A DNA stretch of 64,000 nucleotides from an uncultured Clostridia bacterium (lineage in GTDB: Bacteria > Bacillota > Clostridia > Peptostreptococcales > Anaerovoracaceae). The notes beneath the pieces were generated by a model. It was not told the DNA's origin. It did not search any database and saw only the letters and a program-made list of their open reading frames with translations. The translations under genes were made by a program, and so were the position numbers. Location: assembly GCA_938034165.1 (NCBI GenBank), contig CALHKP010000011.1, forward strand, positions 1-64,000, given 5' to 3'. Below are positions 42,604 through 51,660 of the stretch, one piece after another (position 1 is the stretch's first letter; the number at the start of each line of letters is the position of its first letter).

Positions 42604-43953
42604 ATGAAAAATATATTTTTTTCACCTTTAGGCAGTACTGACCCTATCGCAAGCATGCGAGATGGAGCAATGCTACATATACTTAGAAAATATGATTTTG
42701 ACGAAATCTATCTATTTTATTCTAAGGAAATGTGCGAGTTAGAAGATGCAGATAATAGATATATGTATTGCATAAAAGGGTTAGAAGAGTTAACGGGAAA
42801 GAGTTTTGATAAAATAATAAAGATAAAGAGACCGGATCTTGTAGATGTGCACATCTTTGATGAGATGCTTTTAGAGTTTAGAGATGTTTTAGAAGAGATT
42901 TCTAAGGGAGAAGAATGCGAAATTGTTTTGAATGTCTCTTCTGGAACACCTGCTATGAAAAGCGCACTTCAGGTTATATCAGCAACATCAGAAAATGTAA
43001 AAATGATTCCTATTCAAGTGACAAGTCCTGCGAAAGCATATAATAGAAATCGTGAAGATGTTAAAGGAGACTATGATGTTGAAACACAATGGGAATTTAA
43101 CCTTGATAATGTGGAAAGTGAGTATGAAGACAGATGTACTGTATCTTCAAACTTAAACCTTGCATCAGAAATGAAGAAGAATTTGATTAAAAATTTTGTT
43201 GACTCATATGACTATGTTGCAGCACTTGATATAGCAAGGGATATGGGTAGCTTTGTAAGTGAAGAGGCAGTTGATTTATTAAATGCTTTGTCGTGCAGAA
43301 TTAAGCTAGATAGTAAAGGTGTAAAGTTACATTTAAAAAATACCGGATTTAAAATGTTGCCACATGAAACGAGCAGTGAGTGTGGTGTTTTTGAATATCT
43401 CATGCTATGTCGTATAAAAATTATAAAAGAAGAGTATGCGGATTTTTTACGGAGTATTTCGCCGCTATTCTTTGCACTTCTCGAGCGCATTTTAGAAAAG
43501 CATGCAGGAATTAACCTGCAGGATTATTTGTATGATGACTATAACAGAAATAGAGGTGTAAATGGAACTATATTTAAAAAATGGGATGTTCAGAAGGTGG
43601 AGCATAACGATTTATTAGTTTCAGCTTTAACCAATGATGGAAAAAAAGAATTAAGAAGTCAGGTTGTTGGTACAGCACATCTTGTAGATATAATTAGAAG
43701 ATGTCATATAGATGCAGCTACACAGAAAAATATAGACGCAATAAGAGCAATAGAAGAAAAAGTTAGAAACCCCGTAGCACATTGCATTACTTATGTAACC
43801 GAAGATGTAATAAAAGATGCTACTGGATTTACTGCCAATAAAATATTTGCTATGCTTAAGAATTTAACGATTCAGTCTGGGATGAAAATTACAGATAATG
43901 ACATGAGAACATATGAAATATGCAATGAAGAAGTAAAGAAATATCTGATTTAA
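42604..43953 (+). CDS. csm6: Csm6, cyclic-oligoadenylate-activated HEPN ribonuclease
   Basis: This 449-residue accessory RNase has an N-terminal CARF domain (IFFSPLGSTDPI, then LNVSSGTPAMKSAL with the ligand loop at 110-118) and a C-terminal HEPN domain with the catalytic RNPVAH (R388 to H393, in EEKVRNPVAHCITY). When Cas10 makes cyclic oligoadenylate, Csm6 degrades RNA without sequence specificity and can cause dormancy. Both halves are intact. It follows cas2 by 14 nt behind AGGGAGCG and has the same AT-rich composition, so it belongs to the locus. Confidence 0.95.
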   Translation: MKNIFFSPLGSTDPIASMRDGAMLHILRKYDFDEIYLFYSKEMCELEDADNRYMYCIKGLEELTGKSFDKIIKIKRPDLVDVHIFDEMLLEFRDVLEEISKGEECEIVLNVSSGTPAMKSALQVISATSENVKMIPIQVTSPAKAYNRNREDVKGDYDVETQWEFNLDNVESEYEDRCTVSSNLNLASEMKKNLIKNFVDSYDYVAALDIARDMGSFVSEEAVDLLNALSCRIKLDSKGVKLHLKNTGFKMLPHETSSECGVFEYLMLCRIKIIKEEYADFLRSISPLFFALLERILEKHAGINLQDYLYDDYNRNRGVNGTIFKKWDVQKVEHNDLLVSALTNDGKKELRSQVVGTAHLVDIIRRCHIDAATQKNIDAIRAIEEKVRNPVAHCITYVTEDVIKDATGFTANKIFAMLKNLTIQSGMKITDNDMRTYEICNEEVKKYLI

Positions 43954-43991
43954 GTGGCAAAACAACTTGGCAGGAAAGGAGAGGAAAACCT

Positions 43992-45053
43992 ATGATCAAT
44001 ATTACGGGAATGCTCATGTTAGAAGACAGAGAAATTGCAGCCGTAAAGAATGGCGAAATAGTTTCTTGTGATGAGCAGATGTTGCCGCTGTATATCCGGA
44101 GAACAGGAAATATTGAAAAGTGGCTTGCTTCTCGCGCTATAGATGAGCATCGTGTTAATTCAAGGCTCCTGAAGAAGGCACTTCGTATAAAAGCAGCTGA
44201 CGATGTCGAAACTGTCCTTTCTGTCAATGCGGCAACTATAACTGACCGTTACTGGTTTAAACCGGAGGGTGCAGAGCTTTCTTATGCAGATGTTTTGTTT
44301 AGGGAAAACTATTTTGACAATTTGGCTTTGTACGGCGATCCGGATGGATTTTCGCAAAAACCGTCCAAAACACCTGAGCTCACTAACATAGGAAGTTTTG
44401 AGAAGTGCTGGCGACTTATTGACGGTGAGTGGTGGATGTATAAGAGCGGAAATGAAAACGAATATTTTTCGGAGCTTTTTATATGCAGACTGGGAGAAAG
44501 CCTTGGTTTTCCAATGGCGCATTATGAACTTGACGGTTCATATATAAAATCCAGGAATTTCACAGGTGAGACAGGTTGTAATTTTGAGCCTATGGCGGCT
44601 TTGACAGAGGACGATGATTACAGTAATTGTTTTGATATTATATGCGAAATGTCTGAGGAGTTTGCAATGCAGTATCTGAGGATTATATGGATGGATACTG
44701 TCTGCTTTAATATGGATAGGCATACGGAAAACTTCGGATTCTTGCGAAGCAGTACTGAAGGCAAGATTGTATCTCTTGCGCCGAACTATGATAATAATAT
44801 TGCTTTGATTTCAAGAGGTTATCCGAAGAGTGATACAAGAGAAAACGATGGCCTGATAAGGTTCTTTAGAGAGTTTCTGGAAGAGAGAAGCGAAGCTGCC
44901 GAAATGTATCGCAATATGCAGCTTCCTCTGATTACTGCAGAAATGGTGGAATCGTGTATGGATGAGATTCCGATTGAAGTGAATCGAGATTTTATAAAGA
45001 ATTTTATTCTTAAGGGTCAGAAAATCGTAAATGATCTGATTGAGAAAATATAA
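43992..45053 (+). CDS. HipA-like kinase-fold protein
   Basis: This 353-residue protein has the HipA C-terminal kinase fold. WWMYKSGNENEYFSELFICR resembles the ATP-lysine and helix region. MDRHTENFGFL holds the catalytic D242 and N247. APNYDNNIAL holds the metal-binding D267. HipA kinases phosphorylate targets such as GltX and can arrest growth. The first 110 or so residues do not show the usual N-subdomain 1, and no HipB-like antitoxin gene is next to it. It begins 38 nt after csm6 with GGAAAGGAGAGG. Its composition is closer to the housekeeping genes than to the cas genes, so membership of the CRISPR locus is open. The HipA-like fold is fairly sure; the role is not. Confidence 0.75.
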   Translation: MINITGMLMLEDREIAAVKNGEIVSCDEQMLPLYIRRTGNIEKWLASRAIDEHRVNSRLLKKALRIKAADDVETVLSVNAATITDRYWFKPEGAELSYADVLFRENYFDNLALYGDPDGFSQKPSKTPELTNIGSFEKCWRLIDGEWWMYKSGNENEYFSELFICRLGESLGFPMAHYELDGSYIKSRNFTGETGCNFEPMAALTEDDDYSNCFDIICEMSEEFAMQYLRIIWMDTVCFNMDRHTENFGFLRSSTEGKIVSLAPNYDNNIALISRGYPKSDTRENDGLIRFFREFLEERSEAAEMYRNMQLPLITAEMVESCMDEIPIEVNRDFIKNFILKGQKIVNDLIEKI

Positions 45054-45080
45054 TTTAGCTAACTATGGGGAGGCATTTTT

Positions 45081-47636
45081 ATGGGGGAACAGATGCCCGA
45101 AAAGGAGAAAAAATATATAAGCATCGGTATGCTTGCTCATGTTGATGCCGGTAAGACAACGCTTTCGGAATGCATTTTGTACAATAGCGGTGTTATCGGA
45201 AAACAGGGCAGGGTTGATCATGGTGATGCTTTTTTGGATAATAATGAATTGGAAAGGCGTAGGGGAATTACTGTTTTTTCTAAGCAAGCGGTGTTTGAGA
45301 CGTCTGGCAGTGTGTTTACAATTATAGATACGCCCGGTCACAGTGACTTTTCTGAAGAGATGAAGAGAAGTCTTCGGGTTCTTGACTATGCAGTGCTGAT
45401 TGTTTCGGCGCCGGATGGGGTGACGGGGCGAGTGTTGGATCTATGGAAACTCACTGAGAAGTTCGGAATCCCTACTTTTATTTTTGTAAACAAGACAGAT
45501 GCACCTGACTTTGATAGAGACAGATGCATGAAGGAGATAAGTGAAAAGCTTTCTTTTTCGTGTGTTTCTTTTGATGTGCCGAAGGATGAAAAATTCTACG
45601 AAAATGCGGCAGCTGCAAGCGAGGCAGCTATGGAAGTGTTCTTTGATACAGGTGTTGTGCCTGATGATGTAATTACAGATGATATACGTGAAAGGAATCT
45701 TTTTCCTGTATATTTTGGTTCGGCACTTAAGAATCATGGCGTTAGGGAATTTATCGAAGGACTTGACAGATATGCTAAAGAGAGCAATGGAGGCACTGAA
45801 CAGGCGGCTGTTGTATATAAAATCAGCAGGGATGAAAAGGGGAATAGACTTACACATATCAAGGTTACAGGCGGGAAGTTCGCTGTGAAGACTTTGGTCG
45901 GTGATGAAAAGATAAACGAGATAAGGCTTTATTCCGGGGAAAAGTATAAAATGCTGGATGAAGCCAAGAATGGAATGGTATGTGCGCTGACGGGGCTTTC
46001 ATCTACTTATGCAGGTCAGCATATCGGCGAGAATGTGGGTTCTCCTGACGGGGTATCGAAGCCTTGCATGAATTACAAGGTTATTCTTGAATCTGATTGT
46101 GATGTGTTTGATGGGACAAGAAAGCTCAAGTTACTGGGTGAGGAGTTTCCGGAGCTGAATGTGACCAACAACCCGGAGACAGGTGAAATTAGAATGGGGC
46201 TTATGGGCGATGTCCAGATGGAAACTATCAGAGAGCTTGCAAAATCAAGGTTTGACATGGATATAGATTTCGGAGATGACAGAATTATATTTATGGAAAC
46301 CACAGAAAATACAGTGGAAGGAGTGGGGCATTTTGAACCTCTGAGGCATTATGCCGAAGTTCATCTGCTTCTTGAGCCGCTGGAAGCCGGAAGCGGAATT
46401 GTTATAGAAACTGACTGCGACAGCGATTATTTCAGTAAGGGAAGACAGCAAAGCGTTGTTACAATCTTAGAAAACAATGAGCTTAGAGGAGTTTTGACAA
46501 ACTCACTTTTGACTGATATCAAGATTACTGTTGCTAAGGGTCGCGAGCATGTAAAACATACAGAAGGCGGAGATTTCAGGCAGGCGACTTTGCGAGCACT
46601 TAGACAGGGGCTCATGAAGGCAAAGTCCAAGCTTCTTGAACCTTTCTATGAGTTCACGATTGAGGTACCGGAGGAGAACACCGGTAAGGTAATGGCAGAT
46701 ATTCAGAAAAAATCAGGTGAGACCGGACAGCCTCAGATGAGTAATGGCATGGCAGTTATTATAGGAACTGTTCCTGTTTCTAAGTGGGATGATTATGACA
46801 AGATTTTGCTTTCTTTTACTAAGGGAAGCGGAAATATAAGCTACAGCTTGGCAGGATATTTTCCATGCCATAACAGCGAAGAAGTAATTGAAGAAATCGG
46901 ATATGACCCTCTTAGGGATACTGATAATCCTGCATCTTCTGTATTCTGTTTTGGCGGAAGCAGCGAAATCATCGAATGGAACAGAGTTGAGGATTTTATG
47001 CATCTTGACAGTGTGCTAAAACCAAAGAAGGATGACACGCCTCAGCCGGGAAGAAACAGAGAAAAGAATTACTCAAATGAGGATCTTGAAGCTATTTTCA
47101 GACAGACATACGGATCAAAGGGAAAAACCTTTAAACATGCAAAAGTAATCAAAAGTGATTCCGGTGCGGGATACAGAGGAAACAACAAAGGCCTGAACAA
47201 TGCAACAGGGCCTATGCATCTTGTGGTTGACGGATATAATATGATTTTTGCATGGGAGAAGCTCAAGGAAGCGGCGAAGGATGATCTTTCTGTTGCAAGA
47301 GATTTGCTTGTGGAAGAGCTGGGAAACTACAGCGCTTTTACAAATGAGACCGTGGTGGTTGTATTTGATGCTTATAAGCAGCCCCACAGGACGGATGCTC
47401 ACGAAATAATTCACGGAGTGCATGTGATTTATACAAAAGAAGGGGATACGGCGGACCATTTTATTGAAAAACTTGTGCTAGAAAATGCAAAAAATGTGAG
47501 AATTACAGTTGCTACATCGGACAGACTTGAACAGATGATGGTCTTCGGACAGGGAGCTTTGAGAATTTCGGCAAGAGAGCTGGAACAGAAAATCCTGGAC
47601 ACAAAAGAGCGAATTGAAGAGCAACTGAAAAATTAA
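45081..47636 (+). CDS. TetM/EF-G-like translation GTPase fused to a YacP/Rae1-type NYN nuclease domain
   Basis: This is an 851-residue protein. Residues 1 to about 650 are a ribosomal-protection-type GTPase related to TetM/TetO and EF-G: AHVDAGKT (19-26), RRRGITV switch I, DTPGHSDF, NKTD and a GSAL G5 motif, followed by EF-G-like domains II-V. A linker (about 650-705) leads to a C-terminal NYN domain (about 711-851) of the YacP/Rae1 family: HLVVDGYNMIFAW, VVVVFDAYKQP and EGDTADHFIEKL with the acidic residues. Rae1 in Bacillus cuts mRNA in the ribosomal A site. The fusion would bring an A-site GTPase and an A-site nuclease together. Similar long proteins may be widespread in Clostridia. It need not give tetracycline resistance. 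The ribosome binding site is GGGGAGG. Confidence 0.87.
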   Translation: MGEQMPEKEKKYISIGMLAHVDAGKTTLSECILYNSGVIGKQGRVDHGDAFLDNNELERRRGITVFSKQAVFETSGSVFTIIDTPGHSDFSEEMKRSLRVLDYAVLIVSAPDGVTGRVLDLWKLTEKFGIPTFIFVNKTDAPDFDRDRCMKEISEKLSFSCVSFDVPKDEKFYENAAAASEAAMEVFFDTGVVPDDVITDDIRERNLFPVYFGSALKNHGVREFIEGLDRYAKESNGGTEQAAVVYKISRDEKGNRLTHIKVTGGKFAVKTLVGDEKINEIRLYSGEKYKMLDEAKNGMVCALTGLSSTYAGQHIGENVGSPDGVSKPCMNYKVILESDCDVFDGTRKLKLLGEEFPELNVTNNPETGEIRMGLMGDVQMETIRELAKSRFDMDIDFGDDRIIFMETTENTVEGVGHFEPLRHYAEVHLLLEPLEAGSGIVIETDCDSDYFSKGRQQSVVTILENNELRGVLTNSLLTDIKITVAKGREHVKHTEGGDFRQATLRALRQGLMKAKSKLLEPFYEFTIEVPEENTGKVMADIQKKSGETGQPQMSNGMAVIIGTVPVSKWDDYDKILLSFTKGSGNISYSLAGYFPCHNSEEVIEEIGYDPLRDTDNPASSVFCFGGSSEIIEWNRVEDFMHLDSVLKPKKDDTPQPGRNREKNYSNEDLEAIFRQTYGSKGKTFKHAKVIKSDSGAGYRGNNKGLNNATGPMHLVVDGYNMIFAWEKLKEAAKDDLSVARDLLVEELGNYSAFTNETVVVVFDAYKQPHRTDAHEIIHGVHVIYTKEGDTADHFIEKLVLENAKNVRITVATSDRLEQMMVFGQGALRISARELEQKILDTKERIEEQLKN

Positions 47637-47661
47637 TTAACTATATTTATTGTCTGTGATA

Positions 47662-47670
47662 TGGTATAAT
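47662..47670 (+). promoter_or_regulatory. Extended -10 promoter of the asp23-nusB operon
   Basis: TGG-TATAAT (47662-47670) lies 19 nt before the asp23-like ATG. The -35 region is poor (TATATT at 47642-47647), as is usual for extended -10 promoters. Confidence 0.5.
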
Positions 47671-47689
47671 TTCGTAGAGGTGTGTAAAA

Positions 47690-48055
47690 ATGGATTTAAA
47701 AAACGACAAAGTGTACGGAAATATAACTGTTTCAGAGGATAAGCTTATTGCATGTGTTGTAAATACAGCGCTAGATGTGGACGGCGTATGTGAGCTTGAT
47801 ACAGGCTTGACCGGAAATATAGCAAAGAATCTGCTGGGACGGGATATGTCAACCAGCAAGGGCATCAGATTCTCGAACAAAAATGACGAGATGGTGATAG
47901 ATGTCTATATTATCGCAAAGTATGGCGTTAAAATCCCTCAGTTGGCCTGGGAGCTTCAGACGAGAATAAGAGAAGAAGTTAAGGCGGTTACAGGAGCAGA
48001 TGTATCAGAAGTTAATATTCATGTTCAGGGCGTAAGCCTGAGAGGAAAGGAATAA
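47690..48055 (+). CDS. Asp23/Gls24 family protein (YqhY-like)
   Basis: This 121-residue protein is of the Asp23 family: GNITVSEDKLIACVVNTALDVDGV, then the conserved DVYIIAKYGVKIPQLAWELQTRIREEV and VNIHVQGV. YqhY of Bacillus, in the same place before nusB, is linked to control of fatty acid synthesis (acetyl-CoA carboxylase). The location next to nusB supports the YqhY assignment over the envelope-stress Asp23 type. AGAGGTGTG precedes the start. Confidence 0.88.
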   Translation: MDLKNDKVYGNITVSEDKLIACVVNTALDVDGVCELDTGLTGNIAKNLLGRDMSTSKGIRFSNKNDEMVIDVYIIAKYGVKIPQLAWELQTRIREEVKAVTGADVSEVNIHVQGVSLRGKE

Positions 48056-48060
48056 TATAT

Positions 48061-48468
48061 ATGGAAAGAAAACAGGCAAGAGAATTCATGATGAAGGTAT
48101 TTTTTCAGATGGATGCTCTAAACGATTACAATATTGATAACAGAGAGGATTATTTCAAGAATGCAGATCTTGGCGGACAGGCTGAGTATTGCAAGAATCT
48201 GTACTCTCTGGTATGCAACAAAAAAGAAGAAATCGACGAAAAAATAGAAAAGCATTCAAAGAGCTGGACTCTCAGAAGAATGCCAAAGACTGCGGCTTCT
48301 GTTCTCAGACTCGCGGCATGCGAAATTCTGTATATGGACAGCATTCCTGCACCTGTATCAATAAATGAGGCAGTTGAAATGGCAAAGGTTTACGGTGATG
48401 AAAATGCACCATCATATGTAAATGCAATACTGAGAAAAGTTGCAGAAGAAAAAGGAAAAGATGAATAA
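48061..48468 (+). CDS. nusB: Transcription antitermination factor NusB
   Basis: This 135-residue helical protein has RKQAREFMMKVFFQMDA at the start and the family signature APVSINEAVEMAKVYGDENAPSYVNAILRKV near the end. NusB with NusE (S10) binds boxA and supports rRNA transcription. It starts 5 nt after the asp23-like gene, and its stop overlaps the next start (ATGAATAA). Confidence 0.94.
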   Translation: MERKQAREFMMKVFFQMDALNDYNIDNREDYFKNADLGGQAEYCKNLYSLVCNKKEEIDEKIEKHSKSWTLRRMPKTAASVLRLAACEILYMDSIPAPVSINEAVEMAKVYGDENAPSYVNAILRKVAEEKGKDE

Positions 48469-49423
48469 AAGATATTCGCTTGGAATAGATACGAGTAATT
48501 ACAAGACTTCGGTGGCGCTGGTTGACAATAATGGAAATATTGTTTCGGACTGCCGAAGATTTCTTGCCGTAAAGGAAGGCCAGAGAGGCCTCAGGCAATC
48601 CGAAGCGCTGTTTCAGCATGTGAATAATCTGCCGGAGCTTGTGGAAAAAGTTATAGATGCAGCAGGCGGAAGCAAAAACATAGATATCGTGTCTGTGTCA
48701 TCAAAGCCGCGTCCTGTGGAGGGTTCGTATATGCCTGTATTTAATGCAGGTGTTTCTTTTGGAAAGGTAGCTGCAAAAGCTGCAGGAGCCCATTATGCAG
48801 AGTTTTCTCATCAGGAAGGACATATAGAAGCTGTTAAATTCTTAAGCGAGTTGAAAGATGAGGAAGATATTGTTGCTTTTCATTTTTCGGGAGGAACAAC
48901 AGAAGCTGTATATATAGGTGATGGTTCCTTTGATATATGTGCAGGAAGCAGGGACATAGCCTACGGACAGCTTATTGACAGAGTAGGTGTTAAGCTTGGA
49001 ATGGCTTTTCCTGCAGGAGAGGAAATGGACAAAATCGCAATGGCTGCGCTTTCAGAAAAAGGCCTTAAGCATAAGTGCGAGGTCGTTTTGCCGAAGATAA
49101 AATGCAGTGAAGGTTTTGTTAATCTTTCCGGAATAGAAACAGCAGCGATGCGCTTAATAGAAGAAAATGTTAACACTCAGGAGCTGATATTTTTTTTGTT
49201 TAAGCGAATTTCTCAGAGTATAATTGATATGATTAAAGATACCTCCGAAAAAACAGGATGCATGAACTTCCTCTTTGCGGGAGGTGTTTCGTCAAGCGAG
49301 TTTGTCAGAGAATATATTGCTTCGGAGAAACTGAAGCAGAGAATTGTATTTGGAAAAGGGGAGCTTTCCCAGGACAATGCTGTCGGAATTGCTCTTCTCG
49401 GGGGTGAAAAAGTATGGCGCTGA
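48461..49423 (+). CDS. TsaD/Kae1-like paralogue (ASKHA fold)
   Basis: This protein of about 320 residues starts with SLGIDTSNYKTSVALVD and has SHQEGHIEAV (the His-x3-His metal motif of TsaD), HFSGGTTEAVYI, AGSRDIAYGQLIDRVGVKLGMAFPAG and FAGGVSSSEFVRE. It is smaller and more divergent than TsaD, which makes t6A in tRNA. Clostridia often carry this second copy, and its role is uncertain. I chose ATG 48461 over 48440 because AAAGGAAAAG lies before it and the overlap with nusB is then minimal. It overlaps xseA by 10 nt. Confidence 0.8.
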   Translation: MNKRYSLGIDTSNYKTSVALVDNNGNIVSDCRRFLAVKEGQRGLRQSEALFQHVNNLPELVEKVIDAAGGSKNIDIVSVSSKPRPVEGSYMPVFNAGVSFGKVAAKAAGAHYAEFSHQEGHIEAVKFLSELKDEEDIVAFHFSGGTTEAVYIGDGSFDICAGSRDIAYGQLIDRVGVKLGMAFPAGEEMDKIAMAALSEKGLKHKCEVVLPKIKCSEGFVNLSGIETAAMRLIEENVNTQELIFFLFKRISQSIIDMIKDTSEKTGCMNFLFAGGVSSSEFVREYIASEKLKQRIVFGKGELSQDNAVGIALLGGEKVWR

Positions 49424-50565
49424 AACCGGTTACGGTATCACAATTGAATGATTATATAGGGAGGCTTCTGGCTACGGACCCACTTCTTAACATAGTTGTG
49501 GTGAAGGGTGAGATTACAAGTCTGAAATATCACCAGACAGGTCATGTATATTTTTCCATATCTGACAATGAAAGCAAAATAAATTGCTTTCTTCCTTACG
49601 AATATGCGAAGAAACTCGAATTTATGCTTAATGACGGTGATGAGGTGGTTATAACAGGTGCCGTAAAAATCTTTAAAAAGAACGGTTCTTATTCCCTTAA
49701 TGTAAAAACAATTGAGCCTGTGGGAATCGGAGAAATGGCACTTGCTTTTGAGAAGCTTAAGAAGAAACTGCAGAGCGAAGGTTTCTTTGATGAGGCTCAC
49801 AAGAAACCGATTCCGGCTTTCCCGAAGCATATAGGAATTATCACATCCAAAACGGGTGCTGCTATAGAAGATATAATGAATACGCTGGAAAACAGAAATT
49901 CTGTTGTAGATGTAAGTATTTTTTCTGTGCTGGTGCAGGGTGTGTCTGCGCCTGAGCAGATTGCATCTATGATTGATTATGTGGGCAAAAATTATTTTGG
50001 AAAAATAGATTCACTGATCGTCGGACGAGGAGGCGGTTCCTACGAGGATCTTGCGGTTTTCAACGACGAGAGGATTGCAAGAGCTGTTTACGAATGCCCG
50101 ATTCCGATTATTTCGGCAGTGGGACATGAGATAGATTATACGATTTGTGACTTTGTTGCGGATAAAAGAGCAAAGACTCCGACAGAAGCTGCAGTGATGG
50201 TTGTTCCGGATGAGGATGAAATCAGAGAAAAACTTATGGATTTTCGAGAGGATTTGAGAATTCACTTGACTAACAGACTGATGTACAATGTTATTCAGGC
50301 GGATAATCTTAAGGATTCAATCATTCTTTCGATGAAGAACAAGATTTCTCTTGCGCAAAGCGAAACCAAAAGATGCAAAGAGGCTCTCGAGGGAGCAAAT
50401 CCGCTTACTATTATGGAAAACGGTTATTCGATTCTTCAGGATGAATCAGGAAGGATGATTAATTCTATCAGTCAGCTGGAAGAAAAGGAAATATACAGCT
50501 TGAGGTTATCTGATGGCAGCTGTGATGTGAGAGTTGAGAAGATAAGGGGGAAGATGCATGAGTGA
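49414..50565 (+). CDS. xseA: Exodeoxyribonuclease VII large subunit
   Basis: This 383-residue subunit has the N-terminal OB fold (PVTVSQLNDYIGRLLATDPLLNIVVVKGE as a region, LKYHQTGHVYFSISD), the catalytic region with GIITSKTGAAIEDI, LIVGRGGGSYEDLAVFNDE, ISAVGHEIDYTICDFVADKRAKTPTEAA, and a helical C-terminus with NPLTIMENGYSIL. It degrades single-stranded DNA from both ends with XseB. It overlaps xseB by 8 nt. It is somewhat shorter than the E. coli protein, as usual in Firmicutes. Confidence 0.95.
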   Translation: MALKPVTVSQLNDYIGRLLATDPLLNIVVVKGEITSLKYHQTGHVYFSISDNESKINCFLPYEYAKKLEFMLNDGDEVVITGAVKIFKKNGSYSLNVKTIEPVGIGEMALAFEKLKKKLQSEGFFDEAHKKPIPAFPKHIGIITSKTGAAIEDIMNTLENRNSVVDVSIFSVLVQGVSAPEQIASMIDYVGKNYFGKIDSLIVGRGGGSYEDLAVFNDERIARAVYECPIPIISAVGHEIDYTICDFVADKRAKTPTEAAVMVVPDEDEIREKLMDFREDLRIHLTNRLMYNVIQADNLKDSIILSMKNKISLAQSETKRCKEALEGANPLTIMENGYSILQDESGRMINSISQLEEKEIYSLRLSDGSCDVRVEKIRGKMHE

Positions 50566-50752
50566 TATGAACTTTGAAGAGACAATGGCTTCTCTCAGGG
50601 AGATGTCCGAAAAAATTAAGGATCCGTCAATCAGTCTAGAGGACTCCGTAAAATGTTTTGATGCAGGAATGGAATATTACAAAAGATGCGTCGAAATTTT
50701 AGATAATGCAAAGCAAAAAATTGAAGTTTTTGAAGGTGAGGTATTAAAATGA
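50558..50752 (+). CDS. xseB: Exodeoxyribonuclease VII small subunit
   Basis: This 64-residue protein has MNFEETMASLREMSEKIKDP followed by SLEDSVKCFDAGMEYYKRC and a C-terminal acidic helix. It is the standard helical hairpin that binds the XseA tail. The start overlaps xseA and the end overlaps ispA by 4 nt, so all three are translationally coupled. AGGGGGAAG serves as ribosome binding site. Confidence 0.93.
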   Translation: MSDMNFEETMASLREMSEKIKDPSISLEDSVKCFDAGMEYYKRCVEILDNAKQKIEVFEGEVLK

Positions 50753-51642
50753 TTGAAAGTTATGATGAGTACAAAGCAATAATTGATGAACATCTAGTAT
50801 CATATATACCATGTATTGACTGCAAGAGCTCGTCGCTTCGCAATTCAATGGAATATTCACTTACTGCGGGAGGCAAAAGACTTCGTTCAGTGCTTCTTCT
50901 TGCAGCATGCGAATTTGCAGGAGGCTCGTACAAGGAGGCTTTGCCTTATGCTATTGCAATGGAATATATTCATACATACTCCCTGATTCATGACGACCTT
51001 CCATGTATGGATAATGATGATCTCAGAAGAGGACTTCCGACAAATCACAAGGTCTACGGTGACGGAATCGCTACACTTGCAGGTGATGGCCTTCTGAATA
51101 CAGCGTTTGAACTCATGGCAAAAGATATGACCTTCTACTTTGATGATCTGGAGGCTCTAAAGAAGAGAATAAGAGCGATGCATGTTATTGCAAAGAGTGC
51201 AGGCGTAAGAGGCATGGTTGCAGGACAAGTGTCTGATATCGAAAACGAAAACAGGGAATGCTCAAGTGAGATGCTTGATTACATACATTTGAACAAAACA
51301 GGCGCGCTGATTGTGGGATCCGTGCAGGCGGGACTTTATCTCGGCGGTGCTGATGACAGTATGATAAAGAATCTGACTTTATATGCAGAGAACATGGGCC
51401 TTGCATATCAGATTGCTGATGATATTCTTGACGTTCGCGGAAATGCAGAAATAATGGGCAAGAAAACAGGGGCTGATGCAGAACATGCAAAGGTTACCTA
51501 TGTTTCACTGAACGGACTTGAAAAATCAGAAGAAAAACTGAAAGAACTGACAAACAATGCTATCGAAGCAATAGAAGAGTATTATGATAACGCGATTTTC
51601 TTTAAGGATCTTGTAATTACTCTTGCTTCCAGAAGCAAATAA
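50749..51642 (+). CDS. ispA: Farnesyl/geranyl(geranyl) diphosphate synthase
   Basis: This 297-residue trans-prenyl synthase has both Asp-rich motifs: first HDDLPCMDNDDLRRG (DDxxxxD type) and second QIADDILDV. TAGGKRLRSVLLLAACE and GDGLLNTAFELMA are further family segments. It elongates DMAPP with IPP to short isoprenoids. The chain length is not certain. It is next to dxs, the first enzyme of the MEP pathway, a common pairing. Confidence 0.94.
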   Translation: MIESYDEYKAIIDEHLVSYIPCIDCKSSSLRNSMEYSLTAGGKRLRSVLLLAACEFAGGSYKEALPYAIAMEYIHTYSLIHDDLPCMDNDDLRRGLPTNHKVYGDGIATLAGDGLLNTAFELMAKDMTFYFDDLEALKKRIRAMHVIAKSAGVRGMVAGQVSDIENENRECSSEMLDYIHLNKTGALIVGSVQAGLYLGGADDSMIKNLTLYAENMGLAYQIADDILDVRGNAEIMGKKTGADAEHAKVTYVSLNGLEKSEEKLKELTNNAIEAIEEYYDNAIFFKDLVITLASRSK

Positions 51643-51660
51643 GGAGAAATTATAGATAAT

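Noticed and set aside
45081..47636. Annotation of the GTPase fusion as a tetracycline resistance gene.
   Set aside because: TetM-like sequence alone does not show resistance, and the NYN fusion and chromosomal setting speak for a housekeeping or quality-control role.
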